From contig HF988414.1 in the NCBI GenBank assembly GCA_000431975.1, positions 1 through 14,786 on the forward strand: 14,786 bases of DNA, in the 5' to 3' direction. How positions within the stretch are numbered: position 1 is the first letter of the stretch; every line of letters starts with the position of its first letter. The translations under genes and the position numbers were made by a program. The notes beneath the pieces are model-generated. The model searched no databases. It had not been told where the DNA came from and worked only from the letters and a program-made list of their open reading frames with translations. Shown here in pieces: positions 1-6,493 of the stretch. This stretch comes from Prevotella sp. CAG:924. GTDB lineage: Bacteria > Bacteroidota > Bacteroidia > Bacteroidales > Bacteroidaceae.

Positions 1-56
1 GCAGCATATCTCCCCTATATTTATCGGGTGAGCCAAGATGATTCTATATGGATAAG

Positions 57-111
57 GTGATCCCCGGAAGGGCAGGCTCGCATAAATACAGTCTGTCCTT
101 CCGGGGATCAC
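57..111. terminator. Long perfect hairpin downstream of the LOG gene
   Basis: The arms TGATCCCCGGAAGG (58-71) and CCTTCCGGGGATCA (97-110) pair perfectly. The stem extends to about 22 bp (57-78 with 90-111, two G-U pairs) around an 11-nt loop. It starts about 44 nt beyond the stop of the minus-strand LOG gene, so the simplest role is transcription termination or 3'-end protection, perhaps shared with a convergent gene to the left. No clear T-run follows on either strand, so intrinsic termination is not certain. It could also be a dispersed extragenic palindrome. Confidence 0.5.
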
Positions 112-154
112 GCATTTGGCCTTTTGCTGGGGACTCGCCTTAGTGGGTTCGTCT

Positions 155-685
155 TTATCCTAATTTCTTCTTGATTTCATCGAGATTTTCGGCCACTTCG
201 ATCATGTCGGTCCACTTGCCTCGGATGAAGTTGCGGCGTTGCATGTCATCGAGCAGGCGGATGGTCTCGTTCCAGAATCCGTCAATGTTGTAGAGGATCA
301 CCTTCTTTGTATGGAAGCCAATGGAGTGGCTGGCTGCTACGGTGAAGATCTCATCCAGCGTGCCCACGCCACCGGGAAGGGCGATGAATATGTCGGCACG
401 TTCCATCATGAGTGCCTTGCGGTCGGAGAGGTCCTCGCAGCTGATGGTCACCTCGCAGTATTCGCTGACGCGGCGTCCCCTTTCCAGGATGCGTGGCACG
501 ACACCGATGGTTCTGCCGCCATGCTCTTGCATGGCCTTGGCGATACATTCCATTAAGCCTGTGTTGCTGCCGCCGAAGACGATGGAATGGCCTTGATCGG
601 CGATCCAGTGGCCCAATTCGGTGGCCTTCTCAAAGTAGTCCTGTTCGATGTTGTCATTAGCCGAACAGAAAATTCCTATCTCCAT
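155..685 (-). CDS. LOG-family protein (TIGR00730-type Rossmann-fold nucleotide hydrolase)
   Basis: A 176-residue protein of the LOG / lysine-decarboxylase-like family. Characterised members remove ribose 5-phosphate from nucleoside 5'-monophosphates (cytokinin riboside 5'-monophosphate phosphoribohydrolase); the bacterial substrate is often unknown. The family motif PGGxGTxxE is present as PGGVGTLDE (104-112). The upstream nucleotide-binding loop is GGSNTGLM (38-45), and the Arg-Lys pair of the family is at 89-90 (DLSDRKALM). Length matches the family's short members. The start at 685 begins directly with the first Rossmann strand (MEIGIFCSAN). A consensus promoter lies about 70 nt upstream, so the gene is probably monocistronic, and it is divergent from the glycerate kinase. 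The family call is firm; the substrate is not known. Any cytokinin link in this organism would be speculation. Confidence 0.9.
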   Translation of the reverse strand: MEIGIFCSANDNIEQDYFEKATELGHWIADQGHSIVFGGSNTGLMECIAKAMQEHGGRTIGVVPRILERGRRVSEYCEVTISCEDLSDRKALMMERADIFIALPGGVGTLDEIFTVAASHSIGFHTKKVILYNIDGFWNETIRLLDDMQRRNFIRGKWTDMIEVAENLDEIKKKLG

Positions 686-756
686 GATATTTATGATTGA
701 AGTGTTATCGTGTATTGGTCTGTAATGAAGGGAACAATGTCTTTCATTTGCCTATG

Positions 757-788
757 CAAATATAAATGATTTACGGCAATCACCCAAA
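757..788 (-). promoter_or_regulatory. Bacteroidetes-type promoter for the LOG gene
   Basis: Read on the minus strand, TATATTTG (764-757) matches TAnnTTTG fully. TTTG (788-785) lies exactly 20 nt upstream, the standard spacing for the primary sigma factor of Bacteroidetes. Transcription would start near 750, giving a leader of about 65 nt before the start codon at 685. Confidence 0.75.
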
Positions 789-1181
789 TGCTGTCGCAGT
801 GTTTTTCCATTTGCCGGTTGTTTTTCTTCTTAGTCTTCCATTGTCGTTGTTCTTGCGGGGGTGATTTTGTCGGAACTGTTGGGAAAGTAGGTGGCAGCTT
901 CTGCGGTGCTCCACCCATTGTAGGAAGCCATCTTTGTGTGCTGTGCTCTGAACGCCCCTTTTTGTTCAGTCGGCTCATCGGTCGAAGCATTGGTTGTCGG
1001 TGTGGTCGATAGGTGTGACAGGCATATACCTATATTTATTATGCTATCATGTGTAGTCTGCGATTCTTCGATGAAACGGCTTCTTATTTTAGCAAGAGAA
1101 GGACGGACGCAGTATCGAGGGCTGTCAGGACCTCCCGGCTCCAGTGGTTGGCTGGCCGTTGGTTGTGGTAGATGCTGTAAA
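789..1181. other. Gene-poor intergenic stretch
   Basis: About 390 bp between the LOG promoter and the glycerate kinase promoter. The open frames here (107 codons on plus, 122 on minus) have no recognisable domain, are rich in Cys, Ser, Thr or Pro, and run into the flanking promoters. I see none of the conserved blocks of RNase P RNA, tmRNA or SRP RNA, no tRNA, and no strong hairpin with a T-run. It may be decayed coding sequence, a small RNA locus, or plain spacer. Confidence 0.4.
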
Positions 1182-1214
1182 TGTGCGTTGTTCTTCAATA
1201 TTTTATTAACTTTG
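1182..1214 (+). promoter_or_regulatory. Promoter of the glycerate kinase gene
   Basis: TAACTTTG (1207-1214) matches TAnnTTTG. A weaker -33 element, TGTG (1182-1185), lies 21 nt upstream. Transcription would begin near 1220, leaving only about 12-15 nt before the ATG at 1234. This position also argues against translation from the in-frame ATG at 1216. Confidence 0.6.
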
Positions 1215-1233
1215 CATGCAGAAAATCAAGAGT

Positions 1234-2328
1234 ATGAAGTACGTTGTAGCGATCGATAGTTTTAAGGAGTGCCTCACCAGTAGTGAGGCGAATGAGGCTG
1301 TAAGGAGTGGCATTGTCAAGACCGATCCCTGCGCGGAGGTCGATACGGTGATGGTGAGCGATGGCGGCGAGGGCTTTCTTGACGCCATGTGTCCGGATTC
1401 ACGTGTCCGTTGTTATGCGCACGACGCGATGATGCGTCCAGTCGAGGTGGAGTATGGTCTGTCAGGAACAGGCTCTTGTCAGACAGCTGTCATTGAGGTA
1501 GCACGTGTGGTAGGACTCGAAATGATCGAGCCGGAGCTGCGCAATCCGTTGCGGGCAACGAGCTATGGGTTGGGCGAGGTCGTTGCCGATGCCTGGAGGC
1601 GGGGCTGCCGGCAGCTGATCGTCGGTCTGGGTGGCTCGGCCGTGAGCGATTGTGGCATCGGCATGCTTCAAGCTTTGAAAAAGGCTATCTTTTCAGCACG
1701 TCGTCTGCCCGATTTTGCTGCTTTCGACACGACTCTTTTGCAGCAGCTTCAGGTGACGTTAGCGACTGACGTGACGGCTCCTTTGCTTGGCGATCGTGGC
1801 GCAGCGCGTGTCTTTGCCCCGCAAAAGGGGGCCACACCGGAGATGGTGGACCTGTTGGAGCGTAAGGCTGCGACATTTGCCGAGGCAGCCGCCCGTCATC
1901 AGCAGCGTGATTGCCGTCATCAGCCGGGGGCCGGAGCGGCCGGCGGGTTGGGCTATGCCTTCATGGAATTCATGAATGCCAAGACGGAGGCGGGTGCCGG
2001 GCTCGTGCTTCGTCACAATGGCTTTGATGAACGGCTGAAGGGATGCCGTTGCGTGTTCACGGGTGAGGGACATGCCGACCGGCAGACACTGATGGGAAAG
2101 TTGCCTGCCGTGATACTTCGTCATGCACAGGGCGTCCGTGTCCCGGTGGTGTTGCTTGCCGGACGGGTTGATGGTGCTGATGTGCTGCTGCATCAGGGCT
2201 TTGCACGGGTGGTGGATATCAATGCTGGCTGTCCGGCCGATATCGATCCCCTATGTCCCGATGTGGCACGCGAGCGTCTTCAATCCTCGGTTGCCCGGTT
2301 ATTGGAGGCTGACAGGAGGACGAAGTGA
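1234..2328 (+). CDS. Glycerate kinase (GlxK/GarK family)
   Basis: A 364-residue member of the glycerate kinase family (PF02595 type), which phosphorylates D-glycerate with ATP and feeds it into lower glycolysis. Visible family blocks: DSFK (8-11), SDGGEG (42-47), NPLRATSYGLGE (104-115), the glycine-rich GLGGSAVSDCG (131-141), ATDVTAPLLG (177-186), FAPQKGA (194-200), PGAGAAGGLG (231-240) and TGEGHADRQTLMGKLP (276-291). Length is normal for the family. I chose the ATG at 1234 over the in-frame one at 1216: the -7 promoter element ends at 1214, and homologues start with MK(I/Y)V-AxDSFK. The gene stands alone, and no glyoxylate or glycerate neighbour shows which pathway it serves. Whether the product is 2- or 3-phosphoglycerate cannot be read from the sequence. 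Confidence 0.93.
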   Translation: MKYVVAIDSFKECLTSSEANEAVRSGIVKTDPCAEVDTVMVSDGGEGFLDAMCPDSRVRCYAHDAMMRPVEVEYGLSGTGSCQTAVIEVARVVGLEMIEPELRNPLRATSYGLGEVVADAWRRGCRQLIVGLGGSAVSDCGIGMLQALKKAIFSARRLPDFAAFDTTLLQQLQVTLATDVTAPLLGDRGAARVFAPQKGATPEMVDLLERKAATFAEAAARHQQRDCRHQPGAGAAGGLGYAFMEFMNAKTEAGAGLVLRHNGFDERLKGCRCVFTGEGHADRQTLMGKLPAVILRHAQGVRVPVVLLAGRVDGADVLLHQGFARVVDINAGCPADIDPLCPDVARERLQSSVARLLEADRRTK

Positions 2329-2350
2329 CAGGTAACGGTAGTCTACCCGA

Positions 2351-2391
2351 TAGGAGGGTTGTCAGTCGGTCTGTGGGATGGCAGCCTCCTA
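2351..2391 (+). terminator. Possible weak terminator hairpin after glycerate kinase
   Basis: TAGGAGG (2351-2357) and CCTCCTA (2385-2391) form a 7-bp stem with a 27-nt loop, about 20 nt after the stop. There is no T-run immediately after it, and the loop is long. This is only a candidate for the end of the glycerate kinase transcript. Confidence 0.2.
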
Positions 2392-2463
2392 GATGTGAAT
2401 TATCCTTGCTTTTGGCTAAAAAATGGCAAAATGAAGAAATAATACGGGAAAAACGCTCGGATA

Positions 2464-2495
2464 TTTGGTCACAAGGCAAATATTATATACATTTG
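2464..2495 (+). promoter_or_regulatory. Consensus promoter of the thiamine operon
   Basis: TTTG (2464-2467), a 20-nt spacer, then TACATTTG (2488-2495), a full match to the Bacteroidetes TTTG-N19-21-TAnnTTTG promoter. Transcription should start near 2501-2503, just ahead of the TPP riboswitch, leaving a leader of about 178 nt before thiD. Confidence 0.85.
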
Positions 2496-2502
2496 TAGCC
2501 GT

Positions 2503-2634
2503 TAACAGACCGGAAAGAATCCGGAGAGGGGTGCTGAGCCAATAGGCGACGCTGAGATTATACCCGTACAACCTGATGCAGGTAATGCTGCCGGAGGGAA
2601 TATACGTAGATTTTTTATTTAATCGTATCTGTTA
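2503..2634 (+). promoter_or_regulatory. TPP (THI-box) riboswitch aptamer
   Basis: The conserved THI-box blocks occur in order: GGGGTGCT (2528-2535), GCTGAGA (2551-2557), ACCC (2562-2565), CCTGATGCAGGTAATGCTGC (2572-2591) and GGAGGGAA (2593-2600). GGG/CCC forms the helix closing the pyrimidine-sensing arm. GCAG (2578-2581) pairs with CTGC (2588-2591) around GTAAT in the pyrophosphate arm. I see no standard P1 touching the core. TAACAGA (2503-2509) can pair with TCTGTTA (2628-2634) and could act as an outer closing helix. The family senses thiamine pyrophosphate and represses when bound. Position, just after the promoter and before thiD, fits control of the whole operon. Confidence 0.92.
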
Positions 2635-2649
2635 GTTGCATGCTTTGAT

Positions 2650-2687
2650 GTGCCCCTCTTAAATGAATAAGGATTTAAGATGGGCAT
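2650..2687 (+). promoter_or_regulatory. Start-codon-sequestering hairpin of thiD (riboswitch expression platform)
   Basis: TCTTAAAT (2657-2664) pairs with ATTTAAGA (2673-2680). After one C-U mismatch, 2650-2655 pairs with 2682-2687 (five Watson-Crick pairs plus one G-U). The loop GAATAAGG holds the only Shine-Dalgarno-like bases, and the thiD ATG (2680-2682) is inside the stem. The left arm, 2650-2660, can instead pair with 2524-2534 in the aptamer, seven Watson-Crick pairs in a row plus a C-G pair and wobbles. I infer translational control: TPP binding frees the left arm to hide the start codon. The pairing is seen; the mechanism is inferred. Confidence 0.75.
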
Positions 2688-3495
2688 TTTTTGTATCCCT
2701 ACATTGACGATTGCCGGTTCCGACAGTGGAGGCGGAGCTGGGTTACAGGCCGACATCCGGACGATGGCTGCCCTGGGCTGTATGCCTTCGTGTGTGGTTA
2801 CGGCAGTGACGGCACAGAATACGATGGGTGTTCAGGCCGTGTCGGCTGTGGAGCCGGAGATGGTGGCCGCACAGTTGCGGGCGGTCATGGCCGACATTCA
2901 TCCGCGGTATGTTAAGATCGGCATGCTGCCTACGGCCGATGCTGTTCGTGCCGTTGCGGCCACCTTGCACGATTACGATTATCGCCATTTGGTAGTCGAT
3001 CCCATTCTTATCTCTTCTTCCGGTACGCCACTGATGGCGTCCGATGCCGTGCAGGCGTTTCTCGATGAATTGGTGCCTTTGGCTACTCTCCTGACGCCAA
3101 ATATCCCTGAGGCGGAGACGCTCACGGGTATTGCGATCCATACCGAGCGTGATTGCGGGGCAGCTGCCCGTTGCCTGATGGAGCGGGGAGTGAGGTTCGT
3201 GCTTATAAAGGGCGGCCATGCTACCTTTGGGGATGGCTGCACTGATCGGTTGTATGAAAGGTCTGTCGATGAAACGGCGCTATTTAGCGCGCCACGCGTC
3301 AATACGAGCAATAGCCATGGCACAGGATGTGTGCTTTCTTCTGCCATCACCGCTTTTCTGGCAAGGGGAGAGTCTGAGCGGGAGGCCGTGGCACACGCCA
3401 AGAGGTTTCTTACCAAGGCTCTTCAAGATGGTAAGGAGATGATCTATGGTCATGGAAAAGGACCAAGCCTGATACCAACAATTCTACATAAATGA
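2680..3495 (+). CDS. thiD: Hydroxymethylpyrimidine / phosphomethylpyrimidine kinase
   Basis: A 271-residue ThiD of the ribokinase fold, cytosolic. It phosphorylates HMP and then HMP-P to give HMP-PP, the pyrimidine substrate of ThiE. Motifs: N-terminal substrate loop AGSDSGGGAGLQAD (12-25), KIGML (79-83), VDPIL (106-110), TPNIPEAE (139-146), KGGH (177-180), and the anion hole HGTGC (213-217) with the conserved Cys217. The tail has GHGKGPSL (257-264), corresponding to the C-terminal GHG block of ThiD. Length is standard. It is the first gene of the operon; its stop overlaps the thiE start by 4 nt (ATGA, 3492-3495). The start at 2680 is supported by the THI-box leader and the hairpin that holds this ATG. 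ThiD also allows salvage of free HMP. Confidence 0.96.
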   Translation: MGIFCIPTLTIAGSDSGGGAGLQADIRTMAALGCMPSCVVTAVTAQNTMGVQAVSAVEPEMVAAQLRAVMADIHPRYVKIGMLPTADAVRAVAATLHDYDYRHLVVDPILISSSGTPLMASDAVQAFLDELVPLATLLTPNIPEAETLTGIAIHTERDCGAAARCLMERGVRFVLIKGGHATFGDGCTDRLYERSVDETALFSAPRVNTSNSHGTGCVLSSAITAFLARGESEREAVAHAKRFLTKALQDGKEMIYGHGKGPSLIPTILHK

Positions 3496-4121
3496 TACAG
3501 TTTATATCCAATCAGACAGAAAGGTACACCCATGCGGAGGGCATCCGGCTCGCTCTTGAAGGAGGTTGCCGGTGGATACAGCTCCGTATGAAAGAGGCGG
3601 AAAAGGCCGAAGTCATCGAGACGGGAAAGGTCGTGAGAGAGCTTTGCACGGCTTTTCACGCCACGTTCATCCTGGACGATCATGTCGATCTGGTGCATGC
3701 CGTCGGAGCCGATGGCGTGCATCTGGGCCGTCTGGACATGCCCGTGGAGGAAGCGCGACGCGTGCTCGGGCCCGACAAGATTATCGGAGGAACGGCCAAT
3801 ACGCTGGACGATGTCGAACGCATCTGTCGGGAGGGTGCCGACTATATTGGTTGCGGCCCCTTCCGTTACACGACGACGAAGAAGCGGTTGGCTCCTCTAT
3901 TGGGTCTTGAGGGCTATCGTCGTATCTTGGAGGGGATGCGCGAGCGGAGGCTCAGCCTGCCTCTTGTGGCTATCGGAGGTATTACACGCGAGGATGTACC
4001 GGCTCTCATGGCAACGGGCGTCACGGGTATCGCTGTCAGCGGTACGGTGCTCCGTGCAGCCGATCCGGCCGATGAAATGGCTCAATTAATAAGCATGATC
4101 CATAAAACAACCATAAAATGA
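3492..4121 (+). CDS. thiE: Thiamine phosphate synthase
   Basis: A 209-residue TIM-barrel enzyme that joins HMP-PP and thiazole phosphate (or its carboxylated form) to give thiamine phosphate. Family motifs are intact: QLRMKE (30-35, pyrophosphate contacts), DDHVDL (62-67, Mg2+/pyrophosphate), DGVHLGRLDM (74-83), GGTANT (99-104; the family more often has G-x-S-x-H/N-T here), YIGCGPF followed by TTTKK (118-131), IGGI (161-164) and GIAVSG (179-184). This is the better-conserved of the two ThiE-like proteins in the operon and should be the real synthase. It overlaps thiD at its start and thiC at its end by 4 nt each, so the three are probably translationally coupled. Confidence 0.93.
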   Translation: MIQFISNQTERYTHAEGIRLALEGGCRWIQLRMKEAEKAEVIETGKVVRELCTAFHATFILDDHVDLVHAVGADGVHLGRLDMPVEEARRVLGPDKIIGGTANTLDDVERICREGADYIGCGPFRYTTTKKRLAPLLGLEGYRRILEGMRERRLSLPLVAIGGITREDVPALMATGVTGIAVSGTVLRAADPADEMAQLISMIHKTTIK

Positions 4122-5692
4122 ATACATCTATAAGAATCAGTTATCCTTCCTCGGAGAAGATCTATATGGAAGGACGGATCTATCCGGAGCTGCGTGTGGG
4201 TATGAGGCGCGTCACGCTGACACCCACGGTGACGGTCAAGGATGGAAAGAAGGAAGTGAGGGAGAATGCTCCTGTCGTGGTTTATGATACCAGCGGTCCT
4301 TACAGCGATCCGCATGTCGATGTGGACCTCGCGAAGGGATTGGCTCCCTTGCGTCGTTCGTGGATAGACTCACGCAAGAGCGGGCAGACGCAGATGTGGT
4401 GCGCCCGTCACGGTATCATCACTCAGGAGATGGAGTATGTGGCGATCCGTGAGAACATGGACTGTGAGGAACGGGGCATTAAGACTCACATCACGCCTGA
4501 GTTTGTCCGTCAGCAGGTGGCTGCAGGCCATGCCGTCATTCCGGCCAACCGCAACCATCCCGAGAGTGAGCCAATGATCATCGGTCCCGATTTTCTCGTG
4601 AAGATCAACACGAACATAGGCAACTCCGCCCTCCAGTCGGATATCGACAAGGAGATCGAGAAGGCAGTGTGGAGCTGCAAGTGGGGTGGCGATACGATAA
4701 TGGACCTTTCCACCGGTCCGCAGATCCACGAGACCCGCGAGCGCATCTTGCGCTGTTCGCCCGTTCCTGTCGGCACGGTGCCCATCTATCAGGCATACGA
4801 GCGGGTGGGAAGCAAGCCGGAGGCATTGACCTGGGAGGTGTTCCGCGACACGCTCATTGAGCAGTGCGAACAGGGTGTCGACTATTTCACGATCCATTGC
4901 GGCATACGTCTGAAGAATATTCCGTTGGCCCGTACACGTCTGACGGGTATGGTGAGCCGTGGTGGCAGCATCATCTCACGCTGGTGCGAGACCCACCAGG
5001 AGGAGAGCTTCCTATATACCCACTTCGATGAGATCTGCGAGATCTGCCGTCAGTATGATGCCTGTCTGTCGTTGGGCGACGGCCTTCGTCCCGGATGCAT
5101 ACACGCCGCCAATGATGCGGCCCAGTTTGCCGAGCTCGACACGATGGGTGAGCTGGTACAGCGGGCCTGGGAGCACGACGTGCAGGCTTTCATCGAAGGA
5201 CCGGGCCATGTGCCCATGCAGAAGATCCGGCAGAATATGGACCGGCAGATAGAGAAGTGCCACGGTGCTCCTTTCTATACGCTCGGTCCGCTCGTCACCG
5301 ACATCGCGCCGGGTTATGACCATATCACCAGTGCCATTGGTGCGGCAATGATCGGTTGGTATGGCACGGCGATGCTGTGCTATGTCACGCCGAAGGAACA
5401 TCTGGCCTTGCCCGACCGTGAGGATGTGCGTACAGGTATCATGGCCTACAAGATCGCGGCCCATGCTGCCGACCTGGCGAAGGGACATCCCGGTGCCGCC
5501 GTACGCGACGATGCCCTGTCGGCTGCCCGTTACGATTTCCGTTGGAAAGATCAGTTCAATTTGAGTTTCGATCCCGAGCGGGCACTGGAGTATTATAAGA
5601 CCTCGAACGAGGTGGGTGGCAAGTACTGCACGATGTGCGGACCCAATTTCTGTGCGATGCGGATCAGCCACACGCTGGACGATTGCGAGTAA
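4118..5692 (+). CDS. thiC: Phosphomethylpyrimidine synthase ThiC (radical SAM)
   Basis: A 524-residue ThiC, which rearranges aminoimidazole ribotide into HMP-P by radical SAM chemistry. The [4Fe-4S] cluster ligands are the C-terminal CxxCxxxxC: Cys504, Cys507 and Cys512 (CTMCGPNFC). The core is well conserved, including TGPQIHETRERIL, GTVPIYQA, HCGI, GEGxRPG-like DGLRPG and EGPGHVPM. It is shorter than E. coli ThiC (about 630 residues): it begins almost at the SYPSSEKIYMEG segment, so the N-terminal extension of the long forms is missing, while the catalytic part looks complete. The start at 4118 overlaps the thiE stop (ATGA). ThiC is oxygen-sensitive and needs SAM and reducing power, which suits an anaerobe. 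Confidence 0.97.
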   Translation: MNTSIRISYPSSEKIYMEGRIYPELRVGMRRVTLTPTVTVKDGKKEVRENAPVVVYDTSGPYSDPHVDVDLAKGLAPLRRSWIDSRKSGQTQMWCARHGIITQEMEYVAIRENMDCEERGIKTHITPEFVRQQVAAGHAVIPANRNHPESEPMIIGPDFLVKINTNIGNSALQSDIDKEIEKAVWSCKWGGDTIMDLSTGPQIHETRERILRCSPVPVGTVPIYQAYERVGSKPEALTWEVFRDTLIEQCEQGVDYFTIHCGIRLKNIPLARTRLTGMVSRGGSIISRWCETHQEESFLYTHFDEICEICRQYDACLSLGDGLRPGCIHAANDAAQFAELDTMGELVQRAWEHDVQAFIEGPGHVPMQKIRQNMDRQIEKCHGAPFYTLGPLVTDIAPGYDHITSAIGAAMIGWYGTAMLCYVTPKEHLALPDREDVRTGIMAYKIAAHAADLAKGHPGAAVRDDALSAARYDFRWKDQFNLSFDPERALEYYKTSNEVGGKYCTMCGPNFCAMRISHTLDDCE

Positions 5693-5719
5693 TACCTATT
5701 TTTTTATTTATATAAAGTC

Positions 5720-6493
5720 ATGATTGAGACAAAAGTAAGTGAGAGTATCCTTGACACATACTTTGCCAAGGTGAAGAAGAATTTGGAACTTGATGTGGCT
5801 ATCGTGGGCGGTGGCCCTTCAGGCATCGTGGCAGCCTACTATCTGGCTAAGGCAGGCTTGAAGGTAGCCCAGTTCGACCGCAAGCTGTCACCCGGTGGCG
5901 GCATGTGGGGCGGTGCGATGATGTTCAACCAGGCTGTCGTACAGACGGAGGCCAAGCCCGTTCTCGATGAAATGGAGGTAAACATGGAGTCGGTAGGCGA
6001 GGGACTCTATGCCTTCGATACGGTCGAGGCCACCTCATCGCTGCTCTACCATGCCGTTCATGCCGGTGCGACGGTGTTCAACTGCTATTCCGTGGAAGAT
6101 GTGATCTTCAAGGATAGCCGCGTCAGCGGTGTGGTGGTCAATTGGACGCCGGTGCTCCGTCTGGGCATGCATGTCGACCCGATGAACATCTATGCCAAGT
6201 ATGTGATCGATGGTACGGGTCACGATAGCGAGATGTGTAAGGTGGTGGCTGCCAAGAATGGCATCCGTCTGCGCACGGAGACAGGTGATGTGATCGGTGA
6301 GCGCTCGCTCGACGTGGTGGAAGGTGAGCGTATGGTAGTGGAAGGCACGAAGGAGATCTATCCCGGACTGTATGTCTGTGGCATGGCTTCGTCAGCCGTC
6401 AGCGGTACGCCGCGCATGGGACCGATCTTCGGCGGCATGCTCCTCTCGGGCAAGAAGGTGGCCGATCTAATCATCGCTCAGGAACGGGGATGA
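5720..6493 (+). CDS. thi4: THI4-type sulfide-dependent thiazole synthase
   Basis: A 257-residue FAD/NAD-fold protein of the THI4 / archaeal ribose-1,5-bisphosphate-isomerase-like family, which builds an ADP-linked thiazole from NAD, glycine and sulfur. Dinucleotide motif GGGPSG (30-35), the family's PGGGMWGGAMMFN (58-70), TGHDSE (166-171) and the C-terminal PRMGPIFGGMLLSGKK (231-246) are all present. Yeast THI4 gives its own cysteine sulfur and dies after one turnover. The matching segment here reads LGMHVDP with His151 in that place, as in the methanogen enzymes that use free sulfide and Fe(II). I infer a true multi-turnover enzyme. It lies 27 nt after thiC behind an A/T-rich stretch, where other Bacteroidales operons carry thiG/thiH. 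Length is normal for prokaryotic THI4. Confidence 0.93.
   Translation: MIETKVSESILDTYFAKVKKNLELDVAIVGGGPSGIVAAYYLAKAGLKVAQFDRKLSPGGGMWGGAMMFNQAVVQTEAKPVLDEMEVNMESVGEGLYAFDTVEATSSLLYHAVHAGATVFNCYSVEDVIFKDSRVSGVVVNWTPVLRLGMHVDPMNIYAKYVIDGTGHDSEMCKVVAAKNGIRLRTETGDVIGERSLDVVEGERMVVEGTKEIYPGLYVCGMASSAVSGTPRMGPIFGGMLLSGKKVADLIIAQERG

Noticed and set aside
830..1198. A 122-codon minus-strand open frame between the LOG gene and glycerate kinase
   Set aside because: No domain, a low-complexity Ser/Thr/Pro/His composition, no promoter at its start, and it reaches the glycerate kinase promoter. I do not call it a gene.
1216..1233. An 18-nt longer glycerate kinase start at ATG 1216
   Set aside because: The codon lies 2 nt after the -7 promoter element, so it would be upstream of or at the transcription start. 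Homologues begin at the equivalent of 1234.
2601..2634. An intrinsic terminator at the T-run 2611-2616 after the TPP aptamer
   Set aside because: The six Ts are not preceded by a GC-rich stem. The only local pairing (2602-2606 with 2624-2628) surrounds the Ts instead. Translational control fits better.
4370..4897. A 175-codon minus-strand frame, and others inside thiC
   Set aside because: These are antisense shadows of thiC, without start signals or domains.
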